Positions 8,731 through 18,195 of a stretch of DNA of 64,000 bases are shown here, piece by piece. Numbering within the stretch: the first letter of the stretch is position 1; every line of letters begins with the position of its first letter. Source of the DNA: Nitrosophilus alvini (lineage in GTDB: Bacteria > Campylobacterota > Campylobacteria > Campylobacterales > Nitratiruptoraceae); assembly GCF_015100395.1 (NCBI RefSeq), contig NZ_AP022847.1, forward strand, positions 1,118,501 to 1,182,500, written 5' to 3'. Made by a program: the position numbers and the translations under genes. The notes under the pieces are model-generated. The model ran no database searches. It worked only from the letters and a program-made list of their open reading frames with translations, and was not told where the DNA came from.

Positions 8731-10026
8731 ATGAACGTTTCGATAGCGATTCTGGCAGCAGGAAAGGGAACCAGGATGAAATCTCCGCTCCCGAAAGTGC
8801 TGCACAAAATCAGCGGCAAACCGATGATATATCATATTATCAAAGAAGCAAAAAAGATAACAGACGACATAACCCTCATCCTTTATCATGAAGCCGAAAA
8901 AGTAAGAGAGAGTATAGAGAAATATTTTGAAAACATCAATTTTGTCATACAAGACCTGGAAAACTATCCGGGAACAGGAGGAGCTCTAAGAGACATAGAG
9001 TTCCGACATAATCGTATCCTCGTTCTCAACGGCGATATGCCTCTTATAACAAAAGAGGAGATGGAAAAGTTCTTTGAAACCGATGCAGATATAGTAATGA
9101 GTGTGATAAAGCTTCAAAATCCTTCAGGATACGGAAGAGTCGTTATAAGGGACGGCGAAGTCGAAAAAATCGTTGAAGAGAAAGATGCCAATAAAGATAC
9201 AAAAAGGATAAAAGAGGTAAACGCGGGAGTATATCTTTTTAAAAAGGATATTTTAAAAAAATTTCTGCCAAAAATCTCCAATGACAATGCCCAGAAAGAG
9301 TACTATCTAACAGACATCATTTCACTTGCAAAAGATGAAGGGTACTCTATCAAACCTCTCTTTGTGAAAGAGGAGGATTTCAAAGGGGTAAATTCCAAAG
9401 CAGACCTCTCCCATGCCGAAGAGATAATGCAGGAGAGGATAAAAACCCGCTGGATGAAAGAAGGCGTAATTATGCACCTTCCCAAAACCATTTTCATCGA
9501 AGAGGGAGTAAAATTTGAAGGAGAGTGTGAAATAGAGAGCGGTGTGGTAATAAAAGGAGACACTCACATCTGCAAAAGCATCGTTTTTGCAAATTCGGTC
9601 ATAGAAGATTCCAAAATCAAATACTCAACTATAGGTCCGATGGCCCGTATCAGACCGGGAAGTGACATAGAAGATTCACACATAGGAAATTTTGTCGAAG
9701 TAAAAAAATCGGTCCTCAAAGGCGTTAAAGCAGGGCATCTAAGCTATCTTGGAGACAGCGAAATAGATGAAGGTTCAAACATAGGAGCAGGAACGATAAC
9801 GTGCAACTACGACGGAAAAGCAAAATACAAAACTATCATCGGCAAAAATGTTTTTGTGGGCAGTGATACACAGCTGATTGCACCGGTAAAGATAGAAGAT
9901 GACGTTATCATAGCGGCAGGGTCGACTGTAACAAAAGATGTCAAAAAAGGCTCTCTAGCTATAAGCAGGACACCCTTGAAAACAGTAGAAAACTTTTTTT
10001 ACAAATTTTTCGGCAAAGGGAAGTAG
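8731..10026 (+). CDS. glmU: Bifunctional UDP-GlcNAc pyrophosphorylase / GlcN-1-P acetyltransferase
   Basis: Makes UDP-GlcNAc for peptidoglycan and lipopolysaccharide in two steps. The N-terminal uridylyltransferase shows [13 protein letters not shown] and VLNGDMPL. The C-terminal half is a left-handed beta helix of hexapeptide repeats, with the acetyltransferase signature around [17 protein letters not shown] and [12 protein letters not shown]. Its 431 residues are slightly short of E. coli GlmU (456). The ATG at 8731 has AAAAAGG seven bases upstream; a TTG one codon earlier is possible. It heads a run glmU-coaBC-uppS-peptidase-permease-truA with overlaps or short gaps. Confidence 0.95.
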   Translation: MNVSIAILAAGKGTRMKSPLPKVLHKISGKPMIYHIIKEAKKITDDITLILYHEAEKVRESIEKYFENINFVIQDLENYPGTGGALRDIEFRHNRILVLNGDMPLITKEEMEKFFETDADIVMSVIKLQNPSGYGRVVIRDGEVEKIVEEKDANKDTKRIKEVNAGVYLFKKDILKKFLPKISNDNAQKEYYLTDIISLAKDEGYSIKPLFVKEEDFKGVNSKADLSHAEEIMQERIKTRWMKEGVIMHLPKTIFIEEGVKFEGECEIESGVVIKGDTHICKSIVFANSVIEDSKIKYSTIGPMARIRPGSDIEDSHIGNFVEVKKSVLKGVKAGHLSYLGDSEIDEGSNIGAGTITCNYDGKAKYKTIIGKNVFVGSDTQLIAPVKIEDDVIIAAGSTVTKDVKKGSLAISRTPLKTVENFFYKFFGKGK

Positions 10027-11306
10027 TGGATATTAAAAATATGCCAAAAATTCTGGAAGACAAAAAGATACTTGTAGGTGTAACCGGGAGTATTTCGGTT
10101 TACAAATCACTCGAGCTTATAAGACTTTTCGTAAAAGCCGGAGCCGAAGTAAAGACTATACTTTCGCCCTCTGCACAAAAATTCGTATCAGCCCTTACAT
10201 TTGAAACTCTGTGCGGTAACAGAGTACTCAATGAAGAGAATGAGGACTGGACAAACAGAAACAACCATATTCATGTGGCGGAAGACTATGACATATTGGT
10301 TATTGCCCCGGCCACGGCAAACACTATCAACAAACTCTCAAACGGCATAGCGGACAACCTTCTTCTGCAAACCGCACTGGCGTTTGACAAACCAAAAATC
10401 ATAGCCCCGGCCGCAAATACTAAAATGATAAAAAACCCCATCACCGAAGCATCCATAAAAATGCTTAAACTAAACGGTTACGAGTTTGTAAACCCTGTAA
10501 CAAAAGAGCTGGCATGCAAAATCGTAGGAGAAGGAGCTCTGGCAGAACCTATCGATATCTTCTGGGCGGCAGCGAGAGAACTTCTAAAAGATGAGTTCTG
10601 GGAATACAGACGGGTTGTAGTTACAGGAGGAGGTACTATCGAAAAGATAGACGAAGTAAGATATATAAGCAACTTCTCGAGCGGAAAACAGGCTGCAGCG
10701 CTCGCAACGGCACTCTACCTCAAAGGAGCCGATGTCTGCTTGATAACCACAAAAGAGCATCACAACATCCCTCCGGTACATATCATAGAAGTAGAAAGTG
10801 CAAAAGAGTTGAAAAAGTATCTTGAAGAGTCTTTAAAAACAGCAAAAAAAGGAGTGCTTACAAAAGCTACACTGCTTGATGACTCACAGATAAAACTGAT
10901 ACAAAAAACACCTTATCTCTTTATGGCTGCCGCCGTTAGTGACTACAGACCAAAATTTCCTCAGCAGGGCAAACTCAAAAAAGAGACGCTTGGGGAGGAA
11001 TGGGACCTTAAACTTATTAAAAATGAAGATATATTGAAAAGTATAGATAAAACAGGTATTTGTACTATAGGATTTAAAGCTGAAACCGATAAAGAGAGTG
11101 CATTTGAGAATGCCAGAAAGATGCTTTTCGAAAAAGAGCTTGACGCGGTCTGCCTGAATATTCTCAAAAGTTCCGAAGATTTTGGAAGCGATACGAATGA
11201 AATCATTTTCATCACTGAAACAAAAGAGACAAAAATCCCCCGCGGTGACAAACTTTCCGTCTCTTTGCAGATAACCGAACTCTCTAAAGAGGTCGAAGAG
11301 AAGTGA
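10026..11306 (+). CDS. coaBC: Bifunctional phosphopantothenoylcysteine decarboxylase / phosphopantothenate-cysteine ligase
   Basis: Two consecutive steps of coenzyme A synthesis in one cytosolic flavoprotein. The CoaC half shows GVTGSISVYKSLELIRLF, the active-site histidine in NNHIHVAEDYD, PATANTINKLSNGIADNL and APAANTKM. The CoaB half begins near RRVVVTGGGTIEKIDEVRYI and continues through NFSSGKQAA. The probable start is GTG at 10026, overlapping the glmU stop by one base, behind AAAGGGA; an in-frame ATG at 10041 is the alternative. It overlaps uppS by four bases (GTGA). At 426 residues it is normal for the family. Confidence 0.94.
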   Translation: MDIKNMPKILEDKKILVGVTGSISVYKSLELIRLFVKAGAEVKTILSPSAQKFVSALTFETLCGNRVLNEENEDWTNRNNHIHVAEDYDILVIAPATANTINKLSNGIADNLLLQTALAFDKPKIIAPAANTKMIKNPITEASIKMLKLNGYEFVNPVTKELACKIVGEGALAEPIDIFWAAARELLKDEFWEYRRVVVTGGGTIEKIDEVRYISNFSSGKQAAALATALYLKGADVCLITTKEHHNIPPVHIIEVESAKELKKYLEESLKTAKKGVLTKATLLDDSQIKLIQKTPYLFMAAAVSDYRPKFPQQGKLKKETLGEEWDLKLIKNEDILKSIDKTGICTIGFKAETDKESAFENARKMLFEKELDAVCLNILKSSEDFGSDTNEIIFITETKETKIPRGDKLSVSLQITELSKEVEEK

Positions 11307-11989
11307 AAAAAAATATTCCTGCCCATATAGCCATCATTATGGATGGAAATGGAAGATGGGCAAAAAAAAGAGGACTTCCCAGAATAAAAGGACATGAACA
11401 GGGTGCAGAAACGGTCAGAGAGATAACAACTTTTTGCGCAAACCACCCGGAAATAAAAGTTTTGACACTGTACGCATTCAGTACCGAAAATTGGAAAAGA
11501 CCCAAACCTGAAGTGGAGTTTTTGACAAGGCTGCTTGAGAGATATCTCAAAAACGAGCTTCCGGTGTATATGAAAGAAGGTGTCAGATTTGAAACGATAG
11601 GAGATTTGAAGCCTTTTGGAGAAAAACTTAAAAAAAGAATCAATGAGACAAAAGAGGCTACCAAAAACAATAAAAAACTGATTCAGGTTCTGGCACTCAA
11701 TTACGGTGGTCGAGATGAAATAGTAAGAGCCGCAAACAAAGCCTGCCAAAGAGGAGTTGAACTGAAAGAGTCAAATTTTGACGATTTTTTGGATGTTCCT
11801 GGGCTAGGAGACGTAGATATACTTGTGAGAACCGGTGGCGAAATGAGGCTTTCGAATTTTCTTTTATGGCGTTCTGCCTATGCGGAACTCTTCTTTACAA
11901 ACACACTCTGGCCCGATTTTTCGCCAAAGGAGATGGAAGAGATCATATATGAGTTTTACAAAAGGGAGAGACGCTTTGGCGGAATATAG
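11303..11989 (+). CDS. uppS: Undecaprenyl diphosphate synthase
   Basis: Cis-prenyltransferase that builds the C55 lipid carrier used for peptidoglycan and, in this window, probably also by the polyprenyl-linked sugar operon at 15.5-21.6 kb. The signature AIIMDGNGRWAKKRG holds the catalytic Asp14; the C-terminal family motif appears as RTGGEMRLSNFLLWRSAYAE, and LWPDF closes the site. 228 residues, normal. It starts with GTG inside the coaBC stop (GTGA overlap), so it is translationally coupled. Confidence 0.95.
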   Translation: MKKNIPAHIAIIMDGNGRWAKKRGLPRIKGHEQGAETVREITTFCANHPEIKVLTLYAFSTENWKRPKPEVEFLTRLLERYLKNELPVYMKEGVRFETIGDLKPFGEKLKKRINETKEATKNNKKLIQVLALNYGGRDEIVRAANKACQRGVELKESNFDDFLDVPGLGDVDILVRTGGEMRLSNFLLWRSAYAELFFTNTLWPDFSPKEMEEIIYEFYKRERRFGGI

Positions 11990-12004
11990 AAAAAGGGCCA
12001 ATAG

Positions 12005-12820
12005 ATGATCTATCTTTTAATATGGCTGCTGGGGCTAGCGTTTGGCTCGTTTTTGAACGTACTTATAACAAGAATTCCCGAAGGTGAAAACATTGCATAT
12101 CCACCCAGCAGATGCCCAAAATGCAAAAGCAGACTAAAGTGGTGGCACAATATACCTGTTTTATCATGGATAATTCTCGGAGGAAAATGCTACTACTGCA
12201 AATCAAAAATTTCCCTGCAATATCCACTCATAGAAATCCTCACATCATTTATTTTCCTGCTCGTTTTTGTAAAGGCGGGAATTTCCTATCATACATTGTT
12301 GCTCAGCATCGCTTTTTCTTTGCTGCTAGCGCTTTCGATTATCGATTTTTACTACAAAGCCGTCCCGGATTCGCTAAATTTGGGGGCATTTGTTATCGCA
12401 CTCGCAGCATCACGCAATATTTTGGAAAGCCTGCAAAGCGCACTGCTTCTTGCCGGAGCTTTTACAATGCTAAGATTTTTCGTCAGTTACGCACTCAGTC
12501 TCTCATATGAAGGAGAAATCAAAAAAAATATAAAAAATGCTCCTTGGCTTAAAAACTTCTATCCGAAGTTTGTTCAGATTGAGGCGATGGGAGAAGGCGA
12601 TATCATAATAGCCGCAACTATGGGAGCCATATTGGGGCTTAAGCTTGCACTTATAGCAATTTTTCTTTCGGCTTTTCTTGCCCTGCCCGCCTCGCTTTTT
12701 TTTAAATATGCAAGAAAAGAGGCACAACTGCCCTATATCCCTTTTCTAGCACTTGCACTTTGGATAGTTTATATGTTTGATGACAAATTCAAAATATTTT
12801 TGGAATGGTTAAATGGTTAG
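12005..12820 (+). CDS. Prepilin peptidase (type IV leader peptidase)
   Basis: An inner-membrane aspartyl protease that cleaves, and usually N-methylates, type IV prepilin-like proteins. The N-terminal zinc-type motif is complete (Cys37, Cys40, Cys62, Cys65). The two catalytic aspartates are in SIIDFYYKAVPD (Asp114) and GEGD (Asp199), with several hydrophobic membrane segments around them. 271 residues, usual for PilD/GspO. No pilin or secretion gene lies in the window, so the substrate must be elsewhere. It starts 15 bases after uppS and overlaps the next gene by eight bases. Confidence 0.93.
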   Translation: MIYLLIWLLGLAFGSFLNVLITRIPEGENIAYPPSRCPKCKSRLKWWHNIPVLSWIILGGKCYYCKSKISLQYPLIEILTSFIFLLVFVKAGISYHTLLLSIAFSLLLALSIIDFYYKAVPDSLNLGAFVIALAASRNILESLQSALLLAGAFTMLRFFVSYALSLSYEGEIKKNIKNAPWLKNFYPKFVQIEAMGEGDIIIAATMGAILGLKLALIAIFLSAFLALPASLFFKYARKEAQLPYIPFLALALWIVYMFDDKFKIFLEWLNG

Positions 12821-13835
12821 GCTTGAAAATTATATAAACAGGAATTTTTCGGCGCTTTTCTTTTCTATCTTTGTACCTCTTTACGGTATAGCATCACTTG
12901 TTTTTTTCATAAAGACGGTATCCATAACATCTATCATAAAAGTCACTTTTCTGGAACTTTTGGAAATTTACCTCTTCGTATTGCCGCAAATACTCTTTTA
13001 TACTATTCCGATCGCTTTTTTTGCCGGCGCTGTAATGACACTCGTCAAACTCTCTTTCGATTATGAACTAATAGTTCTTTTCAGCCTTGGAGTAAAACCC
13101 TCAAAAATTGCAAGGATTTTTGCAAAACCCGCACTTTTGACTACCATTGTTCTGCTTGTTTTATCCCTGGGTCTCATTCCCCAGGCAAAGCAGCTTTATA
13201 AAGGTTTTATCTCATACAAAAAATCACAGGCCACACTAAATATCAAAGCTAGTGAATTCGGCCAGAAATTCGGGACCTGGCTTGTTTTCATCGGCAAAGA
13301 GAAAGGCAAAAACAGCTTTGAAGATATCGTTATGTTCAACCAAAAGGCTATCGCTTCGGAAAACTTCATAATAGCTAAAAAAGCAAAAATAGATACCTCA
13401 GACAATATGCTTAAGTTTGTACTTAGCGTTGGCAAGGGTTATACATACAAAGAAGGCAAACTCACTGAGATAGAGTTTGATAAGATGATCATCAATGACC
13501 TGAGCTCTTTTACATCAGACAAATATAAAAATGTGGCCGAATACTGGATGGAAGCGAAAAAAAACAGAACAAGAGCTTTTGATTTTTCCATTTTTACGGT
13601 AGTTTCTGTTTTTCCATTAATTTCTATCTTTATTATTATGGCAATAGGAATTATAAATCCCAGATATGAGAAACAAAACACCTATATGTACATGATTATC
13701 GCAATGACACTCTTTTATGTTATCGGCTTCATTCTGGCAAAATCGATAACATTTTATGCTATAGGCATTATACCTCTTATTTGGATTGTTACAGGATATC
13801 TGATATATATTAAAACGGTCAAAAAGAGATACTGA
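12813..13835 (+). CDS. LptF/LptG family permease (YjgP/YjgQ)
   Basis: A 340-residue inner-membrane component of the lipopolysaccharide export ABC transporter. Two groups of three membrane segments (residues about 15-125 and about 250-335) flank a periplasmic beta-rich domain, as in LptF and LptG. Family hallmarks include the N-terminal LENYINRNF helix and the conserved loop FDYELIVLFSLGVKPSKI. I cannot separate LptF from LptG. It is coupled to the peptidase gene before it and to truA after it by short overlaps. Confidence 0.88.
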   Translation: MVRLENYINRNFSALFFSIFVPLYGIASLVFFIKTVSITSIIKVTFLELLEIYLFVLPQILFYTIPIAFFAGAVMTLVKLSFDYELIVLFSLGVKPSKIARIFAKPALLTTIVLLVLSLGLIPQAKQLYKGFISYKKSQATLNIKASEFGQKFGTWLVFIGKEKGKNSFEDIVMFNQKAIASENFIIAKKAKIDTSDNMLKFVLSVGKGYTYKEGKLTEIEFDKMIINDLSSFTSDKYKNVAEYWMEAKKNRTRAFDFSIFTVVSVFPLISIFIIMAIGIINPRYEKQNTYMYMIIAMTLFYVIGFILAKSITFYAIGIIPLIWIVTGYLIYIKTVKKRY

Positions 13836-14560
13836 TGAGGGCAAAAGCCATTATATCCTATGACGGAAGCAGATTTCATGGTTTTCAGTCACAAAAGCAT
13901 ACATCAAAAACCGTTATCGGCACTCTGCAAAAGGCTTTGAAAAAGACCGGAATCGAAACCAAGATAACAGGCAGCGGAAGAACAGACAGAGGTGTACACG
14001 CAACAGGTCAGGTAATTCATTTTGATTTACCGCCATTTTGGAATGATACCCAAAAACTTCAAAGCTACCTCAACAGATATCTTTTTCCTTCAATACTTTT
14101 CAAAAAAATTGAAATAGTAAGCGATGATTTCCACGCAAGATACAGTGCAAAAAGAAGAGCCTACAGATATATCTTCTCAATGGATACACCAAACCCTTTT
14201 TCTGCACAATACATAACTTTTTTGGAAAATTTCGATTACGAGAAGTGCAAAAATGCAGTAAAACTGTTCGAGGGAAGACACAACTTCGAATATTTCAAAA
14301 AAGAGGGAAGTGGGGTAACAAACTTCGAAAGAACAATATACAAAGCCTGCATATACAGATATAAAAATTATTATATCCTCTATTTCGAAGCGGACGGTTT
14401 TTTAAGAAGCCAGGTACGAATGATGGCCGATTTTCTTTTTAAAATAGGTAGAGGCGATCTTACTTTAAAAGAGCTTGCAGAGCAACTCTCATGCAAACAT
14501 CAGTACTCCTCCACTCTAGCCCCACCATACGGGCTCTATCTATGCAGAGTCTTTTACTGA
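13835..14560 (+). CDS. truA: tRNA pseudouridine(38-40) synthase
   Basis: Converts uridines 38-40 of the anticodon arm to pseudouridine. The catalytic aspartate is Asp51 in SGRTDRGVHATGQVIHFD. HARYSAKRRAYRYI, EGRHNFEYF and the C-terminal FLRSQVRMMADFL are also family motifs. 241 residues. ATG overlaps the preceding stop (TGATG), ending the coupled glmU-truA run. Immediately after the stop begins a (CACYNA) hexamer repeat separating it from the convergent MEMO gene. Confidence 0.95.
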   Translation: MRAKAIISYDGSRFHGFQSQKHTSKTVIGTLQKALKKTGIETKITGSGRTDRGVHATGQVIHFDLPPFWNDTQKLQSYLNRYLFPSILFKKIEIVSDDFHARYSAKRRAYRYIFSMDTPNPFSAQYITFLENFDYEKCKNAVKLFEGRHNFEYFKKEGSGVTNFERTIYKACIYRYKNYYILYFEADGFLRSQVRMMADFLFKIGRGDLTLKELAEQLSCKHQYSSTLAPPYGLYLCRVFY

Positions 14561-14590
14561 CACTGACACCCACACCCACACTAACACCAA
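14555..14590. repeat. Hexamer minisatellite, CACTGA/CACCCA type
   Basis: Six-base units CACTGA, CACCCA, CACCCA, CACTAA, CACCAA run in register from 14561 to 14590, preceded by a partial TTACTGA. The array overlaps the truA stop and fills the whole gap to the MEMO-family stop. On the minus strand it reads as TGGGTG/TTAGTG units, the same family as the repeats at 20679 and 53637. No heptamer part is present here. Confidence 0.75.
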
Positions 14591-15385
14591 CTACACAAAC
14601 GCAGCACTCATATATCCAACTACAGCGCTCTCATCTCCGCTTGCATCCGCACTTGTTCTATAATCTAGAAGAACAGGACTTAGACCTTTTGCTTTTGCCG
14701 CAAGGATTATAGCTTCCACTCCTATTTTTCCACATGCTTCGCAACCTTGATGGAGCAAACCTGTATCAAGATCACGAACCGCCTTTATACACTGCATATC
14801 AAGTATTTCCGCTTTTTTTAGTGGATAATAGTGACTCAGGTCAGTACTGATAACTATAGCATTGTTTCTGTCGCTTAAAATAGCTTCACATATTTTCGCA
14901 ACATATGCAGGATTAATCTCACCGTAGACCATCTCAACCACTTTTGTCTCAGGCAGATAATGTTTTATAAAAGGCATCTGAACTTCCGTACTATGCTCGA
15001 AATGGGCCTCTTCTACAAAACTTATATCGAAAAGATCCGAAAGATGGGTCAAATACTCTTTATCTATATCCAGCTCCCCGCATGGTGTCTGGAATGTATC
15101 AAAAAAACTTCCGCTTATACCGTTTAGATATACCCTGTGGCTTGGCCCTATAACAACAACCCTTTTTGGTTTTGCATTTGCCAAAACCCTGTGGGCAATG
15201 TTTGCTGTAAATCCACTGTAAACATATCCTGCATGCGGAGCGATAACGGCTCTGGGAACTGTGGACAGTATATCTTTTTCATGGAGCGCATTTTCCAAAA
15301 TTGAGTTGAAGTGATCTATCATCTCTTCCGTTTCTTTACAAGAAGCCGGATAAAAGGCCCCTGCCACGCTTGCTGTTCTTTCCAT
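14591..15385 (-). CDS. MEMO1 family protein (AmmeMemoRadiSam system protein B)
   Basis: A 264-residue protein of the MEMO family, structurally related to extradiol dioxygenases. Likely metal ligands and family motifs are seen in SVAGAFYPAS, APHAGYVYSG, GPSHRVYLNG, EHSTEVQMPF and STDLSHYYP. In many genomes it sits with an AMMECR1 protein and a radical SAM protein; neither is in this window. The reaction is unknown. The ATG at 15385 has a full AAGGAGGT seven bases upstream, so the 18 codons open before it are not used. A small inverted repeat lies just 5' of this ribosome site. Confidence 0.88.
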   Translation of the reverse strand: MERTASVAGAFYPASCKETEEMIDHFNSILENALHEKDILSTVPRAVIAPHAGYVYSGFTANIAHRVLANAKPKRVVVIGPSHRVYLNGISGSFFDTFQTPCGELDIDKEYLTHLSDLFDISFVEEAHFEHSTEVQMPFIKHYLPETKVVEMVYGEINPAYVAKICEAILSDRNNAIVISTDLSHYYPLKKAEILDMQCIKAVRDLDTGLLHQGCEACGKIGVEAIILAAKAKGLSPVLLDYRTSADASGDESAVVGYMSAAFV

Positions 15386-15402
15386 TTTCAACCTCCTTGC
15401 CA

Positions 15403-15419
15403 ATTGCCTTAGTGGCAAT
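15403..15419 (-). promoter_or_regulatory. Hairpin directly upstream of the MEMO-family ribosome site
   Basis: ATTGCC-(5)-GGCAAT is a perfect six-base inverted repeat ending five bases before the AAGGAGGT site at 15391-15398. On the mRNA strand a second GGCAA lies between it and the ribosome site, so TTGCC could pair with either copy. This might tune translation; there is no direct proof. Confidence 0.35.
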
Positions 15420-15503
15420 AAAAGTTCAATATTTATCAAGTCTATTATAAGTATAATACAAATCTGTATTTATACAAAATAACCAGTAATTTCAAGGACG
15501 TGG

Positions 15504-16958
15504 ATGACTGAAAAAAGATATTCTCTTTCCACACTTTTTTTCTTTATTATGCTGATCACTTTTTATAGATTTGCCGTTTTATATTTTTCAGATGCAAATC
15601 TATATGCTGACGAAGCCTACTACTGGGGCTGGTCGCAGAGTTTTGAGTTCGGATACTACTCGAAGCCGCCTATGATAGCGTGGATAATAGCCGTTTTTAC
15701 CTCTATTTGCGGTGACAGTGAGATATGTATAAAACTTCCCTCTTTGTTTATATATCCGCTGACAACCATCATCATATATAAAATAGCCGAAGAGCTTTTT
15801 GATAAAAAAACGGCATTTTTTTCGGGCCTTGTTTTCATAACGATTCCCGCCGTTTCAATGTCTTCGCTTATAATTTCCACAGACGTGGTTTTGCTATTTT
15901 TCTGGTCTTTGACACTATACCTTTTTATAAAAGCTCTTAAAACGGAAAGAAAACTCTTTTGGATTTTGGCTGGAGTGAGTGCCGGTTTTGGACTGCTAAG
16001 CAAATATACGATGATCATTTTTGTGATCTCGGTTTTTGTCTATCTTGCAATGTCAAAAGAGCATAGAAAATTTTTAAAAAGTATAGAACTCTATATCACT
16101 ATGGCTCTTGCCGCGATAATCTATCTTCCAAACCTCTACTGGAACTATAAACACCATTTTGTCAGTTTCGTTCATACCAAAGAGATAAGCGAAATAGACA
16201 GGCAGCTTTTCCATTTCGACAAAATGTTTGAATTTTTGGGAGCCCAGTTTGCGGTATTTGGCCCTGTTCTTTTTGCTGTTCTTCTTTATCTTCTGTTCAG
16301 ACCTTTTATAAAAGATGACAGATACAGACTTTTGTACTCTTTTACCGTTCCGTTTCTTGCGATAATCACTTTGCAAAGTTTTTTGAGCCGTGCATTTGCA
16401 AACTGGGCCGCTCCCACATATATAGCGGCAACGCTGCTGGTGAGCGCATATCTAGTATATAAAAACAGAGACACTCTTTTAAAAACGGCCATAGCTGTAA
16501 ATATCATACTTGCCCTTGCTTTTTATCACTACCACGCCATCACTTCGCTGCTCGGAATAGAACTTACTTCAAAAACCGACCCTTACAAAAGGGTTTTGGG
16601 CTGGAAAGAGCTAGGTGAGGAGGTCTCAAAAATACTCAAAGAGTATCCGGACGCAAAACTTCTGTGTGATGATAGAAAAACGATGGCAGAGCTTATATAC
16701 TACGTAAGACCCCATCCGTTCGATGCAGTTATATGGAACCCAAAAGGCAAAATGAAAAACCATTACGATCTTACCACCGATATGCAAAAACATATAGGCG
16801 AAAATTTCATATTTGTAACCAAAAGAAGATCCATCGGCGATGTGGCTTCGAGATTTGAAAAAGCAAAAAAGATAGGCAGTGTAAAGATAAGACTCTATAA
16901 AGATTTCAGCAGAGTCTATCATATATATTATCTGCAGGGATTCAAGGGATACAGGTGA
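15504..16958 (+). CDS. Glycosyltransferase family 39 (PMT_2/ArnT-like), first copy
   Basis: A 484-residue polytopic inner-membrane transferase of the type that uses a polyprenyl-phosphate sugar as donor on the periplasmic face. The first periplasmic loop holds the family motif DANLYADEAYYWGWSQ with its acidic catalytic pair, followed by GYYSKPPMIAWI. Many hydrophobic helices follow, and a soluble C-terminal domain from about residue 360. The acceptor is unknown; lipid A or another envelope lipid is the obvious guess. It heads a run of genes joined by four-base overlaps through 19724, with a flippase-like gene after them. Confidence 0.87.
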   Translation: MTEKRYSLSTLFFFIMLITFYRFAVLYFSDANLYADEAYYWGWSQSFEFGYYSKPPMIAWIIAVFTSICGDSEICIKLPSLFIYPLTTIIIYKIAEELFDKKTAFFSGLVFITIPAVSMSSLIISTDVVLLFFWSLTLYLFIKALKTERKLFWILAGVSAGFGLLSKYTMIIFVISVFVYLAMSKEHRKFLKSIELYITMALAAIIYLPNLYWNYKHHFVSFVHTKEISEIDRQLFHFDKMFEFLGAQFAVFGPVLFAVLLYLLFRPFIKDDRYRLLYSFTVPFLAIITLQSFLSRAFANWAAPTYIAATLLVSAYLVYKNRDTLLKTAIAVNIILALAFYHYHAITSLLGIELTSKTDPYKRVLGWKELGEEVSKILKEYPDAKLLCDDRKTMAELIYYVRPHPFDAVIWNPKGKMKNHYDLTTDMQKHIGENFIFVTKRRSIGDVASRFEKAKKIGSVKIRLYKDFSRVYHIYYLQGFKGYR

Positions 16959-17617
16959 AAAAAAGTGATATTGTCATTTTTATACTTTTTTGTTTTAGCG
17001 TAGCACTTTTCCTCTATTTTGCCAAAATCGATCTTTATATAAGCGATTTTTTTTATAAAGAAGGAACCGGTTTTTATCTAGCGAACACCCTTTTTGCAAA
17101 AATAATATATAAAGCGACAATAATTGTCGTAGCAGTTTTTACAATTGCCGTCCTTGGGCTGTTGATATTGGATTTGATACTTAAAAAAGAGCTATTTTCT
17201 ATTCGAAAAAAAGTTCTTGTCTACCTTATTTTATCCCTTTTGCTTGGTCCAGGCCTTGTGGTGAATCTGATATTTAAAGACAACTGGGGGCGGGCAAGAC
17301 CCATACATATAGAGCAGTTCGGAGGAGATAAAAAATTTACCCCCGCTTTCGTAAAAACCGATCAATGCGAAAAAAACTGCTCATTTTCAAGCGGACATGC
17401 TGCAGCGGCTTTCTATTTTCTATCGCTCGTTCCTCTTTTCAGAGACCCTAAAAAGAGATTTTTCGTAGCTGCTGCGGCTCTTGCGTGGGGGTTTGCCGTT
17501 GGAACGGTAAGAGTTTTACAAGGCGGCCATTTTTTAAGCGATGTGGTATTTAGTGCATTTTTCGTATATTTTACAGCAAGAATTTTGTACTATTTTATGT
17601 TTGAGAGAGGCTTATGA
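16955..17617 (+). CDS. PAP2 family lipid phosphatase, first copy
   Basis: A 220-residue membrane phosphatase with the three PAP2 motifs: KDNWGRARP, SFSSGHAAA and the final RVLQGGHFLSD. The catalytic histidines are in the SGH and GGH segments. Relatives include LpxE/LpxF lipid A phosphatases, undecaprenyl-diphosphate phosphatases and phosphatidylglycerophosphatases. The extended loop between motifs 1 and 2 (EQFGGDKKFTPAFVKTDQCEKNC) is seen in LpxE-like proteins, but I would not choose on that alone. GTG start overlaps the previous stop. Confidence 0.85.
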   Translation: MKKSDIVIFILFCFSVALFLYFAKIDLYISDFFYKEGTGFYLANTLFAKIIYKATIIVVAVFTIAVLGLLILDLILKKELFSIRKKVLVYLILSLLLGPGLVVNLIFKDNWGRARPIHIEQFGGDKKFTPAFVKTDQCEKNCSFSSGHAAAAFYFLSLVPLFRDPKKRFFVAAAALAWGFAVGTVRVLQGGHFLSDVVFSAFFVYFTARILYYFMFERGL

Positions 17618-18195
17618 AAAGAATCGTTCCTGTAACAGCAGCTTTGTTATTTATAATCCTCTCATATCTCTTTTTCGATAAGAGGGCAGTTCTTTATTTT
17701 CATGAAACAAAGCTTTTGAGAGATTTTTTCGAAGCGGTGACACAACTTGGAAGAGCCGAGATATACCTGATACCGTCTTTCCTCATATATCTCTTATACA
17801 GAAAAAAACAAAAAATCGTTAAAAAATACGCACTTTTGGTATTCTGGTCGGTGGCTATCTCGGGGATAGCGGTAAATATCCTCAAAATCATCTTTGCAAG
17901 ATATAGACCGAAAATGCTTTTTAGCGAAGGGCTTTACGGTTTTGACTGGTTTCATTTAGGGCACTCTTTCGCCTCTTTCCCTTCAGGCCACTCTACAACT
18001 GCCTTCAGTGCGTTCGTGGCTTTCTCTTTCATCTGGCCAAGATACAGATATCTCTTCTTTGCAGCGGCAACTCTTATAGCTGTAAGCCGCGTCGGTGTTA
18101 CAGCCCACTATCCCAGCGACATAGTTGCGGGGGCACTTCTGGGAAGTGTTACCGCCATAATGGTACATAAAAAACTTTTTCAAGGAAAGAGATGA
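17614..18195 (+). CDS. PAP2 family lipid phosphatase, second copy
   Basis: A 193-residue membrane protein with complete PAP2 motifs KIIFARYRP, SFPSGHSTTA and RVGVTAHYPSDIVAG. It differs from its neighbour in the loop between motifs 1 and 2 (FGFDWFHL-like segment instead of a charged insert), so the two probably act on different phosphates or lipids. Having two PAP2 enzymes between two ArnT-like transferases suggests dephosphorylation of an envelope lipid before or after sugar transfer, or recycling of the polyprenyl carrier; both are inference. Coupled by ATGA overlaps on both sides. Confidence 0.85.
   Translation: MKRIVPVTAALLFIILSYLFFDKRAVLYFHETKLLRDFFEAVTQLGRAEIYLIPSFLIYLLYRKKQKIVKKYALLVFWSVAISGIAVNILKIIFARYRPKMLFSEGLYGFDWFHLGHSFASFPSGHSTTAFSAFVAFSFIWPRYRYLFFAAATLIAVSRVGVTAHYPSDIVAGALLGSVTAIMVHKKLFQGKR

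Noticed and set aside
8631-8819. N-terminal extension of trmA by 63 codons
   Set aside because: It overlaps the 5' end of glmU on the other strand, and the TrmA match begins at the ATG at 8630 with its own ribosome site.
10961-11749. 262-codon minus-strand ORF
   Set aside because: It lies wholly over coaBC and uppS in the opposite frame; its cysteine- and phenylalanine-rich product has no family character.
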